This document shows, piece by piece, positions 22,929 through 36,242 of a DNA stretch of 64,000 nucleotides (positions within the stretch are counted from its first letter, which is position 1; every line of letters starts with the position of its first letter). The translations under genes and the position numbers were made by a program. The notes under the pieces are model-generated. The model made no database searches. It had not been told where the DNA came from and was given only the letters and a program-made list of their open reading frames with translations. The DNA lies in the NCBI RefSeq assembly GCF_016545825.1, contig NC_052617.1, positions 54,007,382 to 54,071,381 of the forward strand, written 5' to 3'. Source of the stretch: Eucalyptus grandis. Taxonomy: Eukaryota > Streptophyta > Magnoliopsida > Myrtales > Myrtaceae.

Positions 22929-25490
22929 ATGGTTTTCAAGAAGATGGATTAGGTTCGAAGCGGGTGAATGCCTGTGGTTGAACATTAGATTGGATTTAAG
23001 TGTTCTTGTTGTTCAAAGCAAGTGACTTTCTTTCAAGTTAACTACTGATAAATCACAACTTTGATGAGTAACAACTATTCTAAACAAGAATAGTTAACTA
23101 ATCGGAGACACCAAAGAAATGCTCATTGCGCTCTTTACAAGTGGACTTGATTAGAAGTTATGTTCATCTTCTCCCATCATACATGATCTTGCGGTTCTCT
23201 CTCCAAATGTGACATGTTAAGTTGCGATTGAACTGTCAACTACCAAACCAGGAGTCAAATCTCGTGCATAAAGAAACAGGGGGAACGCACAAACAAGGGT
23301 AAGCATAATGCACATCCTTGGAGCGATCCGGATGCTTAAGCAAGAGAATCGAACATTCTCATCAATGATGCACAAGCACGAATTTTTGTGATTGTTAATC
23401 AGAATGATTCGAAGCCATCGGAGCAGCAGGCAGGAGCGATAAAGCTACGAACAGCACATGAGTTCAATCAAAATCAGAATCATTGTCATGGACACAAAAG
23501 TTTAAAGCGGCTGGAGAACTGCGTATTTGATTCACCCGGTTTGAAGAAACATGAGAAGTACAGATGCTTTTGCGGGCTCTCAAGTCATCCAGGTAGGTGA
23601 AAGCTCTTTACAATAGAATAAAGCCCACAAGATTGCCACTTCTGGCTTCTATTGGCTCAAAAGATTCCAAGGCAGTCTTGGCTTGAATTGCCACCTCAAT
23701 TTCTAGTTTTCCATTCAAGAGAGAGCCACAGAACCAAGAGGCTTTTTTCATTTTATCCTTCATATGCGTTGTACTTTAATAATATAAAGTTTCAAAAATC
23801 ATGGGTCTCTCCTCAATTTCAGCATTACCGTGCATAAGGGCCTAAAACTAAAAAGTTGGATCTCACGTTTTAAGAAGCATCAAAATTGAGGTTCAATTCC
23901 CTTTTGGTATCGTAACTAGTTTTAAAGCAACTTAGATAACTTAAATGTAATTTTTTAGGAAATGCCACAGTTTTGGATCCAAGTACTTGAGTTCCCTATT
24001 AAGTATTTTAATTGAATGATAGTCATGTCATTTTAACAAACAAACTTTGATCATTCTCCATAGGATTTCTAGCATTATTCTAGGGCCTTTACACACAGAT
24101 CAAGATGATTTGTGAAGGCTGCGCCAATTGAGGGAGGCAGACGAAATTAAAGCTTAGTTTGACAATTAGAGTATGTTCATAAGTGGAATAAGAAATATGA
24201 TCTACACCAAATGTCATTTTCATATGCTTATTCTCGTTGGCAGAATTCGCATAACATGTGGGTACACAGCTAATACCAACATTTTTGTGCCCTACGGAAT
24301 AATATAAATTCTGAGACTTTTCCAGAGTAAGCGACAGGTATATCCAACCAAACTACATTTCACCTGGCCCCATATTCTAACTATAGACACTTCCATTTAT
24401 TATTATTATTAATATAATATTATTATTATTATTCCACGAGCTGTATTAATTTATGGTGGGTCCATATGGTTAGACCATTTAATTAACTAATGTCCCATAT
24501 ATTCTGGTGGTGATGCTAGGGCCATGTCTATGTCTATCGTTCTTCGATGGGTCCGACTGATTTGAAGGGCATTTTCCTTTTCTTTTAGAGAAATTATGAT
24601 AATCAATTTCCCATTGCAATAGCAAAGCAAGTACTAATCTTACGGATTTTACCACACCCTTGTAAAGTACCTTGTAAATTTACAAGATGCTCAACAGGTT
24701 GCTGGAATTTTCAACGTGTCACATCATGAATTATTGCTCCGGCACAAGTTAATTCAAATTAATTCAATAAAACGACGACAAAGAGAATTTACACTGCGGC
24801 CTAAAGAATTGATGTCTGAACAGGTCAATTGTTTTCACATTAGAAAGGTCGGTCGAACTCCGCCATCAACTAACAGAATCCACCAGTTTTGATGGTGGCA
24901 AAGTCAAATGTAAATTATATGTAAAATGTTTGACCACACAAAAAGAATAAAAAGAAAGAGGCATTATTCACGGAAGCAAGACTGGAACGATCGAGATTGG
25001 AATCGAAAATGGGAATCTTTAATCCAGCTGATTTAAGTAATATAAAGATAATATAATATAGTTTCCCTAATAATAAAAATTTGGAAAAATTTGGGTGGTG
25101 GTCAGCACTCAGCAGCATGGAAGTCGGCGTCATCGGTCCGCGTTCGGGGATCCTAATTATTAACGTGAGGAACGTTTTAATTGACCTTCTCAAAACTTTA
25201 ATTTCAATTCCCACCTAATAGTGAATCATTCAAATCCCGGATTTCCTTTGAATATTCTCTTTTCTCCCCCTGAGTTATAATTCCGTTTCTGACTTGGTTT
25301 TCGAATTTTCCTTGATTTCATACTTTTCTCCTTCCAAATTCCCGTGCTCGGCTTGTCTACGATCTCTTATATCGGTCTTCTGTATGGTGCAAATTAATTA
25401 GCTTTTCAATTGCGACGAAAAATCACTAATTTTCCTAAAAATTGTGACCTCTCGCAAAACTATAGGTGCATTTTTATGATCCACTAGTGA
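22929..25490. other. Intergenic, no gene seen
   Basis: Several short open frames exist (for example 23388-23600), but none has family features or a splice context. A TTA/ATT-rich microsatellite lies at about 24400-24432. The stretch upstream of 22614 should include the MYB-like promoter. Confidence 0.4.
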
Positions 25491-26826
25491 GAAAATGATA
25501 CAAATAATCTCTAAACTTTAACTAAATATACAATATACTCCCTTAATTTTTAATTTGTTCGATGTGTTGAGAAAACTCCATTCATATCTTAAAGTTGATA
25601 AAACTTTCTATTTTCTAATGTTTATGTTAGAACAAGTGTTGGGACAAGCATATATCATTCTGAGCAACTTTCAAGGACTTTATGCAAAGTCTATTATATT
25701 CCGAGAGACACATATACAATCCAAGTGAATAAGTCACTCGATGGGAATAGAACGAGACAAATTCAGAATATAATCAATAACGGCTAATAATCTAATTAAA
25801 GATTTCACTTTCCAAAAATATATATTGATTGATGAAATCAATCCTAAAGACAAGTGCTAAATGAGAAAGTTACACTTATGGAAACAAAGATTCTGATTGT
25901 TTGAGCTACCAAAGTCAAGTGGAGATTCTCTCTTTGTCTTCAAGGGTCACAAGATCTCTTTGAATCATTCCATCCAATAGGTAGATTAGAAGAAAATTCT
26001 CCAATGACTAGCTAAACAGCTAGTGAAGCATGGATGAGTATCTAAGAGATTAATTAGTTAAGAAATAGAGACATAAACCTAAAATTACGAAGTCTAAAAC
26101 TAATTTCAATATTACCTGTCTTCTTTTGTGAGTTTTACAAGTTGTGATCGAAAGAGAAACACTAATAAGAGTAACTTAATGAGTTAATGCGATCTATAAC
26201 TAGTATTTGCACTCATAATTGTAATCTCTTGTTGATCTTATAAAAGAATTTAGCCAATAGATTGTTAACATGAAAGCGTGTGGATATAAGCTGATCTAAA
26301 CCAAACTACTATAAATTTCATGTGCAATTTTTTATTTCCTCAACTTATCTTACTTAAGTTTGTTGCACACTTTCAGGTTATTTCAAAAAGTTGTTGTATC
26401 ACATAACGGTTTTGATCTTAGTTCAGACTTTGATCTTGACTTAATGTTTTTATTTTAACCTCTATTCAACCCCTTATAGATGTTTATGCTAGTTTTATCA
26501 CAATGTTATCTATGAAGTTTGATCTAATATACAATGTGATTCTTAAAATTTTAAATTATTCAATTGGATCCTTAAACTTTTCATATATATTCAATTTATT
26601 TTTTAAATTATATGATAATATTTGATGTTGTTCCTATATTTGAATTAATGGAAGAATAATAGTTTATATTTTCATATAATTCATGGATTAAATTGAATAA
26701 TACAAAAAATTCATGATCATATTTAAAAATTAAAAAATTAGATATTATATTGCATATTAGGATGCAATTTAGATATTATATTACATATTAAATCAAAGTT
26801 CAGAGATTATTTATGTCATTATTTCC
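25491..26826. mobile_element. TIR element, about 1.3 kb, non-coding
   Basis: The left end (GAAAATGATACAAATAATCT, then CTAAACTTTAACTAAATATACAA) is mirrored at the right end (reverse complement GGAAATAATGACATAAATAA, then TCTCTGAACTTTGATTTAATATG). The inverted ends extend roughly 100 bp with moderate identity. The flanking nonamers match only weakly (5 of 9), so superfamily is uncertain. There is no transposase, and the interior is AT-rich. Confidence 0.6.
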
Positions 26827-26960
26827 AATGAGCGAATAATCGAATTATGATTTTTCTGTCTTTGGGCAATGGAAAAAGCTAATCGTTTCACCGCTCTCGT
26901 ATTCTAAGAGCGAGCATGGTGTGATGAAGATGGCGATCTTGATGGGGGCGTCATTTGAAA

Positions 26961-27663
26961 TGTTAAAATATGTCTCAAGTTTAAATCCAATATGAAATTC
27001 CGAATATTCCGAATTGGATATATCGGACGTTCGAAATTGAGTAAAGAAATCCGAAGATCAACTTCCTAAGGTTTGAATTTGCGTTGGAGAGTTTGGCAAC
27101 TGAAATAGGAAAGTCTAACTTTCACTTGGATTTGGATTTTGTTTAAAATATATAGAGATATATTTTGGTTAAAATAGCAAGCGAGGAAACAAAATCCTAT
27201 GAGAAGTTGGCAAAGAAATAAATGTCTCGCTTATATATATAGATTTGGCTATGGATGAAAGGAGGTTGATTATGAAGAATTGGTCTGGAAGCGTCGTCTC
27301 GTTGTTGAGTGCTTGGGAGGGATTTTTTTTTTTTTTGTCGTTTCTTGTGAATTACATCCAAGAAAGTTTAGTGTTTAAGCCAATTAAAGTTGTGATAAGA
27401 TTTGCGTGTAATTCATTTGTGAGATTGAGACATTATTTCTTGAGGAATTTCGGGGGTAAACATTGCATGCGTTATTGGGTGTAATTAGGATTTAGGAAAC
27501 ATGTCAAGTGTTTGAGTGATTCGAATGTGTAATATCCTTATATTCTTGTCTATAGTGAAATTCGATCTCTCTTCGCAACGTAGTCTTTAATACTTGAATA
27601 ATCAATGTAAATCCGATGTCCATTTATTTTCTTCTCTATTCGATCCGTCACATTTTCGCACCA
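26961..27663 (+). mobile_element. Solo LTR, probably copia type
   Basis: A 703-bp block begins TGTTAAAATATGTCTCAAG and ends ATCCGTCACATTTTCGCACC followed by A. It is bounded on both sides by TGAAA (26956-26960 and 27664-27668), a perfect 5-bp target duplication. The 3' part contains gtagtctttaatacttg and aatccgatgtcc words typical of the R/U5 part of plant copia LTRs. No internal domain, primer-binding site or second LTR follows, so it appears to be the product of LTR-LTR recombination. Confidence 0.75.
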
Positions 27664-27668
27664 TGAAA

Positions 27669-30282
27669 CACGGGTAGTGAAGGAGAAGACACCAGAGGAC
27701 AAGGATTCGAAGCTCGATGACTTCAAGGTTCATGAAAAGACGAGGAACCCAAATGATACAACACCTGTCTTATGGCCTCGCATGGAGAAGACACCTATCA
27801 TGTGCATCGGGAAAATAGAACAGAACCCCCTGAAATCTCGCATGATTCTGCGCCTGGTGTTCAACGAATCTAGCCCCAGAAATTCGCATAATCCATGGAA
27901 TTTCGACCCGCGCATACTAAAATTCGGGCAGGTCTCTAGAACGCACCTCGCTTTCCTCGTGAATTCAGCTAAAAGAGACGTCAGCCTAACTCTTTGATTT
28001 ACCTTGCTTTCTCTGTGGCGTTCAACGCCGCAAATTAATCGAATCGTTCAATGTTTGAGTTGCGCGATCAGAGCGCACGTGCATATAAATTATAGCTACA
28101 GCCTTGGGGGTCAATGCGGTTACATAAATTGAAGATTCTACGTGTCGTCGTAAGATTAGTGAAGTCAAAACATGCCAAATCAATCAGATAGAATGAAAAA
28201 TTCTGGTCGTGGGCGTCGGGTCAAGGGGCTCTATGGCCATTTGGGCATCACTATCATCTCGCCTCTCATTTTCCTTCTTGCGAATTCCGCGATTGCGAAG
28301 GGGGCGCGAATGAATTCAGCGAGTTCGCTGACTTTTCGAGCAAAAGACCAAAGTTGATTTTGTCAAAAGATTTCTCGTATCCGGCAGTGCTTATGGGATC
28401 TAAATAAACACGGGAAAAAAAATAAAATAAGTGCATCGATAAGAATAAAGACTTCCGTATCCGAACGAAATCTCAGAAAGCCAACGACAAAGAAGGAAAC
28501 AAGAGAGGGTTAGCAATTTGCAAAGGTGCCAGAAAGGCTGGACACGTGGAGGTGTTGTAGAGCATGCATGGGTGGGAGCGGACAAGGGGAAGAAGGCCTT
28601 TGCCGGTTTCGCAAGGGCAGCAACTATTTGATCGGTTGCATTAAACTCCTGTCGTCTCTGCGCGATACCAACTCCTTAATCTGATATAACGCTGCCTCAG
28701 TTGTAAGTTCCATCTCCTTCCAAACCCTATTCTCTCTCTCTCTCTCTCTTTCTACCATAACACAAGACCTTTACTCAACATTTGCAGCAATTACCCTTTT
28801 TTTAATCATTAAAATCATGACTAAACATTTGCAATAATAGATATATTTGTTAAAGATATCCTCGACCTGAAAACTCATCGCACAAGAAAATATCAACGTG
28901 GGTCCTTAGTAATGGTCCAGCGTAGGAATCCTCATCCCGGAAGTAAACTCACTAAATGACCAAAAATCAGATAATATTCGACATGTAGTAAGGAATATCC
29001 TAAGTTTGGAAATTAATAGGATAAGTTTGGTTGTTTTGGAAAAAAAAAAAAGAAAGACAGATGTGGTTCAACGGTGCACTTTACTTCTGAATAAAGCATT
29101 CCTTTCAATTAAACATGACGAATTTTAAGAATTATAGTAGAATAATTAAATATTAAATCACGTATTAATCTAATAGAACTTCACGTAGTTAGTAGTCATC
29201 ATGATCCTACAAAATTTCACAAATTAAAAATGAAAATAAAAACTAATTAATCCTAATGCTCAATTTTTTCTCGTTGGCTAACTATGCAAAATAAGTTTTT
29301 TGTTTGCATCGAATCTTCAAGTGGACGGGGTGCTCCATCCACGTTGCACTCCACCATCCTTGCTCTTTTCACGTATAATCGAAGATACATTTAACCAAGA
29401 GACTTACGCATGAAGGTAAAGCATTTTCTGGATTATAAAATGCGATCACCATCGTTCAATATTTAACACCAAAACACAAAAAGAAAAAGAAAAAGAAAAA
29501 ACTGACCGCTCTTTAAATAGGCCGCGGCCACATAAGGAGGAGATGAATAAAGTGACCGGGCCCACCTTAATCACGAGAATTGAGAAATCAAACCCCATAA
29601 TTAAGACCGTAGTAATGACACCGCCATATGCGATTACTGTCAATTTCGATTTGCTTAGATCACGATTAAGTATATTCCTAAGAAGCCGGCGAAAAAAGGA
29701 AATTCTTAAATATCTCAGTTGATATTCGCACCTTTTATTTTTTTCTTTTGGCTATTGTCCAATTTCTTACACGAATACCCAGGCTTTTTCCTCTGTGTGA
29801 GTGGGGTGTTCAGTTGAATTAAATGTATCTCCGACCGTTTCAAAGGTCCCATTATAAATAAAAAAATAATAAATATATATATATATATTTTTGTGTTTTA
29901 TTGTTTTTATTATTATTATTATTATTATGTGGGATTTGAATTTTAAAAAGGGTAATATTCTCTGTTCCAGGAAGAAAAGCTTACACGACCGACGGAATCA
30001 CTCTCTCTCTTCCCTGTCTCTCTCCCTTTAATCGTCTCTCTTTCCCTTCTCTTTCCCCTTGCGCGTTCAGGTTCTGTATGCGTCGATGACCTAACTTCTC
30101 TCTCTCTCTCTCTCTGTTTATCTCTCTCTGCAAGTTTCCATGTATTTCAGAGTTTGAGAGTTAGGGTTGCCTCAATCATCACCGCAGCATTGAACTCGCG
30201 CTCTCCGTCTTTTCCTTTCCGGAAAGGCCTCGGAATCCCTGATCAGTTTGCGGGGGGCGGTTAAGAATCGTTTCTTTGATCG
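27669..30282. other. Intergenic and GALT6 promoter / 5' UTR
   Basis: A plus-strand open frame at 27677-27997 has no recognised family. Simple repeats include (CT)n near 28732-28750, (TA)n near 29873-29888, (ATT)n near 29905-29927 and CT-rich tracts at 30000-30125. The last 300 bases are CT-rich leader typical of a plant 5' UTR and belong with the galactosyltransferase gene. Confidence 0.45.
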
Positions 30283-33200
30283 ATGAAGAGGCCTAAATCG
30301 GAAAAGTTGGACATGGTCTTGTCGTTGACGAGGCAAAGATCCCTCCAAATCTTGATCTGCGTAGGCCTCTTGTACGTAGTCCTAGTCACTGTGGAGATTC
30401 CCTTCGTTTTCATATCTGGTTCAACTCCCTCTCCCAGGAGACCCTGTCTCGCCCCAGACCCAGCTCCAAACCGGCCGCGACTTGCAGGAGAAAGACGCCC
30501 CCACGCGGCCCCACGTCACCGTTTCTCAGAACTCCGACGAGTTGGCCCCCACCCGGCTCGCCGAGCCCAGGAACATCGTCTCCGGCTTGAACTTCGAGAA
30601 GACGTGGAAGACTGGCGTTACCGGCGGGTTCTCGGAGCTCGACAAGTCGGCAAAGGTCGCCTGGGAGGTGGGTCGCCAGTTTTGGGACGAATTGCAATCT
30701 GGGAAGCTGAATATCATCAACCAGAAGCCCAAGAATGGGTCGGAATCGTGCCCGAATTCGGTGTCTCTATCTGGGTCGGAATTCTTGAACCGGAAGAGGT
30801 TGATGGTGTTGCCCTGCGGCTTACGCTGGGGTCCCACATAACGGTTGTTGGGAAACCTAGGTCGGCCCATGCAGAGCACGATCCGAAGATAGCTCTGTTG
30901 AGGGAGGGAGACGACGCGGTCATGGTCTCGCAGTTTCACATGGAGCTGCAGGGGTTGAGGATTGTGGAGGGCGAGGACCCGCCTCGGATTTTACATTTGA
31001 ATCCCAGGTTAAAGGGTGATTGGAGCGGGAAGCCGGTGATCGAGCAGAACACTTGCTATAGGATGCAATGGGGGACGGCGCAGCGGTGCGAAGGGTGGAA
31101 ATCTAAGGCTGATGAAGAGACCAGTGAGTATTCTGATTCAGTTCTTGTTTATATGGGTGATCATTGTGAAAAGAATGATTTGTTACCCATTTTTGTGCGT
31201 AGCTCTCTTCAATTGCTGATGAGATAGAGAAAAGGAAGAATGGTTAACCTGGGGAAAAAAATTGGGACTTCAATATCAAGTGTTCTTATTATTAGAAATA
31301 ATATGCTCCAATTGTTGATGAAGGGCTGATGAGTTTTTTCTTTTTTGTTTTTCATTTGTGTGGGGGATCACAGTAAAAGAGCAATTTTACCCATGTTTGT
31401 TAGCTTTCTTCAGTTGTTGATGGTTTTGAGATAAAAAAAGGTAATCTTTGAAAAAGAGGGACTTCATGGATCTTGGTATCGGTGTCATTGTGGGAGCTGT
31501 AAGTTCTGTTTAATTTTCGTTAGGGTGTGGTTTACATACTTATTACGGGTAGAAAATAGAATTTACCCTGCATAAGCCTACATAAGCTTCAGATTGTGCT
31601 GATTGTGATTTGGAAAAGGAATTGCCTGGATTGCATTGGCACACTTCAAGAGATGTTTGATTGGTTTGTCATGTGCTTCATTGCAGTTGACGGTCAATTG
31701 AAGTGTGAGAAGTGGATCCGTGATGATGACGATCACTCTGAGGAGTCAAGACATCATGGTGGTTGAACCGGCTCATAGGGCGGACAAAGAAGGTGTCGGT
31801 TGATTGGCCGTATCCATTTGCTGAAGGCAAGCTCTTCGTTCTAACTCTTAGTGCTGGATTGGAGGGTTATCATGTTAGTGTCGACGGAAGGCACATCACA
31901 TCTTTTCCTTATCGCACTGTGAGTAACAACATGCATCCTGACAACCTCATTGTGAAGGTTCATTATCTTGCTCTGTTGGTTTACACTTTCTCTAATTTCA
32001 ACAGGGTTTTGCTCTTGAAGATGCGACTGGCCTAACTTTAAATGGCGATATCGATGTTCATTCCCTATTTGCCGCTTCTCTACCAACTTTACATCCTAAT
32101 TATGCTCCACAGAGACATCTTGAGATGTCAAGGAAATGGCAAGCCCCACCTTTTCCCGAAAAACCTGTAGAAATGTTCGTCGGCATCCTTTCAGCGGGTA
32201 ACCATTTCGCAGAGCGAATGGCTGTGAGGAAGTCCTGGATGCAGCATAAGCTTATCAAATCTTCAAATGTAGTAGCTCGCTTCTTCGTAGCATTGGTAAG
32301 AGGAGACACCTAGAGTTGGTTGTATGTGTTGTTTATTCTCGAGCGGTCATAATAATGTTTTGACCTCATGTATGGACAGCATCCTCGGAAGGAAGTGAAT
32401 GTGGAATTAAAGAAAGAGGCAGAGTTTTTCGGTGACATTGTTATAGTCCCTTACATGGATAATTATGACCTCGTTGTCCTCAAAACAGTGGCCATTTGCG
32501 AATATGGGGTGAGTTGAGGGTATTTCTATACGGCAGAAAAACCAATATTTTTCTTCGCAAAGGTGGCTTACTTGTGAGTCTTTCTTAAATTGGCTGTTTT
32601 CAGGTTCGCAAATTGTCGGCCAAGTACGTGATGAAATGTGATGACGATACATTTGTGAGGTTGGATGCAGTTATGGATGAAGTCAAGAAGGTACCTGAAG
32701 GAAAGAGCTTGTATATTGGGAACGTCAACTACTACCATAAGCCACTTCGGTACGGCAAATGGGCAGTCACATATGAGGTACGGAGTGCACCATGGTTCAG
32801 TTCTGTCATCATTGGGCTCTTTGGGTCGATCTTTTTGCGTTGCCTTTCTACAAGTCTGATTGTCTCTAAAAAATGAATGAGGATCCTTTAAAAGTGAAAG
32901 CAGTTTGATTCTAGGATTTTATATCCTCAATCTCTCAAAAACGAATGAAGATGCTTTAAAAGTGAAGCAGTTTGATTCTAGGATTTTATCTCCTTAAATA
33001 TGCAAGGCAGATTTTTCTCTCTTTGATTCTTTTTGATTCCCCTTCTCTGGTTGTCTGGTGATTGGAGTGGTTTGGCTTGAAAACTCATGAGCTTTTGGTG
33101 AGATTGCTGCACAATGTTGCATAGGTGTAACATGTGGTTGCTTTGCAACTCAACCCTTTTAAGCATCCAGATTGACTAGACCCTTCCGATTTGATGTTTC

Positions 33201-34012
33201 TAGCTCACTCTATTTATATTTCCCTATACCCGGAGAAATGCCTTAGTTTCTTGCAAAGCACTGTGCCTCATCATCCCACCATTTTTGTAATCTTTCTTGT
33301 TCACTAGAATTTTTCAATATATATGCAACCCCTTGTGCAAATCTGTGTTGGGTGGTCTTTGTAGATGCATCATTGAAAAGCATGTGACAAGTTCCATCTA
33401 AGCACTATTAGAAGGGATTCTTCCGAAAGAACCAAAAGAAAGAGAGAATAACCTCTCTGGATCTTTAACAAGTTATCTTTTTTCTTTTGCTGATTTTCTT
33501 GTTCATACTTGCCTGATTGGATGGAAGTGATCCTTTTCCAGATCGATGAGACATACTTTCATTTTCCATGCCTCAGTTTTCTTGCCTCTCTTTACGTTTT
33601 GTTCCAGGAATGGCCTGAGGAAGAGTATCCACCTTATGCAAATGGACCAGGCTACGTTTTGTCCTCTGACATTGCACACTTCATCGTGTCTGAGTTTGAG
33701 AAGCTTAGACTAAGGGTATGTATATGAAAAGCTAATCATGATTTAGTTGCTGTGCATGCGTTTATTCGATTGACTTATGGCGGCCGTGTCATCCTCATGC
33801 AGCTGTTCAAGATGGAGGACGTGAGCGTGGGGATGTGGGTGGAGCAGTTCAACAGCTCGGGACCCGTCGAGTACGTGCACAGTTACAAGTTCTGCCAATT
33901 CGGGTGCATAAACGATTACTACACGGCGCACTATCAGTCCCCGCGGCAGATGATCTGCATGTGGGAGAAGTTGCAAGAACAAGGCCGGCCCTTGTGCTGC
34001 AACATGAGATGA
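30283..34012 (+). CDS. GALT6: Hydroxyproline O-galactosyltransferase, GALT6-like (GT31)
   Basis: This Golgi type II membrane enzyme adds the first galactose to hydroxyproline of arabinogalactan proteins. It has seven exons: 30283-31123, 31687-31918, 32005-32295, 32380-32508, 32604-32777, 33608-33715 and 33803-34012, all GT-AG, about 661 aa. A cytosolic tail ([10 protein letters not shown]) precedes a membrane anchor at residues about 20-42. A galectin domain ([32 protein letters not shown]) is followed by the GT31 catalytic domain ([19 protein letters not shown]) with the DDD metal-binding motif in MKCDDDTFV. The C terminus ends CCNMR. Single-base frame breaks occur near 30425, 30823 (TTAACG read as TTACG) and 31754. 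Exon 2 is 232 nt where 233 is needed, while exons 3-7 are clean. With the rest so conserved, I read these as probable assembly errors. Confidence 0.9.
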
Positions 34013-35546
34013 CCAGGGCTTCGTCGCGGAGGGGAGGGAGAGGAACCATAGAAGAGAGGCAGACAAGTTTTGCAGGCATAGCCACGATGCATTGTATATA
34101 CTCTGGACGGACCGTGGTACAGTGAGAGTGGGGGTGTATCTAGGTTCCAGGGATGCTCGAGGATTAGTCTTAAATTCATTCATTATTTCATCCCAACCAG
34201 TCTTCTCTTCAGTCCATCCAATACGTTATTCGTTTCGCGAGCATTCTTTATGTCCCACGGTGCATCTGTGGTGGGTTCGATGATAACGGGGTTCAGTTGG
34301 TACCGGATACTTGGTAAAAAAGATTATCATCGCTTTTCCCCTCTTGCCTTTTTTTCCTTGTTCCTGTTTTACGAATTCTGGAGGGACCTACCTCTTTCAG
34401 GCGTCAAATTGACAATTGACTGCGTCGTAAGGCGCTCGAGCAAGAGCCCACCACCTTGACGAGAGTCGTTGAGAGCTCTAGCAGCGAAAAGCGATGGTGC
34501 GATGTTGATGGGATTAGGGATTAGATGGTCGTTGGACGACCGATTCGAAAAAAAGTGGTGGGAGCGGATGAGAGCCTTTTTTGTTGCCGTTCAGCGTCTT
34601 CCACCCAGGCGCGCTCTCGCCGACACACGTATCCTCGGAGCGGGCCTTCTGTCGGGGCCTCGATTCTCATGTGACGTTGAGTGCTCACGCGTGAGGCAAA
34701 TTGTTGGGTTCTTGACTTCTTGTTGGAGGAATGAATCCCGTGTTTTGACTAGCTCAAATTGTGATGGCTGTATGATGGTTGATGATGATGTTGATGATGA
34801 TGATGATAGGTAAGTGTCAATTTATATCGGGCCTACATCTGTGTTTCCTTTTTTGTCCTTTTCTAGATTGGTGGATTCACATTTTCTTTGATAAAACCCG
34901 TGAAATGCTTTAGCACTGTAATAGTGAGGAGAAAATGACAGAAATCTGCTTGTGCCGGGGCCGTGTCTCACAGTACCCCGTGAATTAGACGCTTTGTGTC
35001 AATAGCCTCCTAAGTTGCTGGCACACGAGCACGTACTAGTCAGGTGCATGTTTCTGAGGATCACTATGGGCATCTTTGTCTGAAAACGAAAAGGTGCACA
35101 AAATTAAAAATAAAACTTTAAAACATTAGAGAAAGATTGAATCTAAACCATCCGCTCCATTTTGGAGATAATTAGTAATAATGATGAATCTTCTTCCATA
35201 ATTTTGGCGAGCAGCAAGAGCATTAAAACCAGTATAGCTACACGGCCATCGAGACTTGATCGTCGAGCTCTTTAGTGATTGAAGGGGCAACGACTGCAAC
35301 TTGATTTGTTTGAACATGTTAATTGACGTCGAACCCTCATCAAATGCCGTCACTCATCCTCCCCTCCTTCTCTCCATATGTTTTAGGTTTTTTTTTTTTC
35401 CCCTTCATTTTTGAGCATTTTTTGTATTTGGACAAAAATGCCCTCAGGGGCTGACGATGAGCTCAAGGGAAACGAGCATGTGACCGGCACCTGTTCATCC
35501 ACCAGCAATTTTTCGCTGACGATGAGCTCAAGGGGCTGTTGATATA
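34013..35546. other. GALT6 3' flank and intergenic
   Basis: The first about 250 bases are the probable 3' UTR. A (GAT)n microsatellite interrupted by one GTT lies at 34781-34807. The phrase gctgacgatgagctcaaggg occurs twice, at about 35450 and 35517, a short direct repeat. No further gene was recognised. Confidence 0.45.
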
Positions 35547-36242
35547 GGGTGGGTTTGGTTCACATTTGAGAGTGTAATGTTGAAAGCTAAAGCCCTTTGG
35601 GTAGATACAAATTGCATTTGATTAAAACTCTTTGCAAAACCACTTCAAGTTCAAATAATGTTTGGTAAAATTTTTTTTGCAATGGGCTTTGACTACATTT
35701 TTTATATTTTTTATTATAAAAACTCAAAACTCTTCATTGGCTCCAGTAAGGGCTTAGGTTGCCGATGAGACAAATCTGGTGTTGATGGCCATCAACTGAG
35801 GTCACTTGACCTCGAGCAACCTTTGGCGAGGGTCATGAGACATAGGCAAGGCTACTTGAGGTCACGTGACCCTTGTTAGCCTTTTGCTAGCCATTCAGTG
35901 ACTAGATATGGGCTTTCTAGTTCCTCACCGGCCTTTCGCTTGTTCTTTGCCATTGACCAAACTGAAGAATCCGACAAAGTAGATGAACAGTTACAAAGGG
36001 GCAAATTCAAAAGACAAAAGAATTAATGAGGTAATTTTAGAAGGAAAAAGTATTTTAATCATAGTTTCAACATTCCATAGATGCTATTTCAAAATGATGG
36101 GTAGAAGTAGTTTTGGGCTTTTAGCACTCCCAAAATTAGTATTTGACTTAAAACTATTTCAAAATACTTGTCAAACAACTCAATATATCTCCAAAGGGTT
36201 TTTGAAGTTAAAGCCATTGAAAAAGCCGAACTAAATACACCC
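35547..36242. mobile_element. Foldback element with GC-rich core
   Basis: The element starts GGGTGGGTTTGGTTCACATT and ends with the complement of GGGTGTATTTAGTTCGGCTT. Both arms continue with related words (aaagctaaagccctttggg against aatggctttaacttc... aaaccctttgg). The middle (about 35745-35950) is richer in GC, with repeats of 'gaggtcacttgacc' and 'gccattcagtgac' type. No clear target duplication was seen, so superfamily (hAT-like or MULE-like) is open. Confidence 0.6.

Noticed and set aside
23870..23910. Possible tRNA B-box word (ggttcaattcc)
   Set aside because: No matching A-box, acceptor stem or cloverleaf could be drawn around it.
27677..27997. Open frame of 106 codons just right of the solo LTR
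   Set aside because: No recognised domain and no splice signals. Could be an element fragment, but I cannot support a gene.
30410..30939. Long antisense and alternate-frame ORFs across GALT6 exon 1
   Set aside because: Shadows of a GC-rich coding exon, with no independent support.
33743..34183. Antisense 146-codon ORF over the last GALT6 exon
   Set aside because: The sense strand is clearly the C-terminal exon of the galactosyltransferase; the antisense frame has no homology signal.
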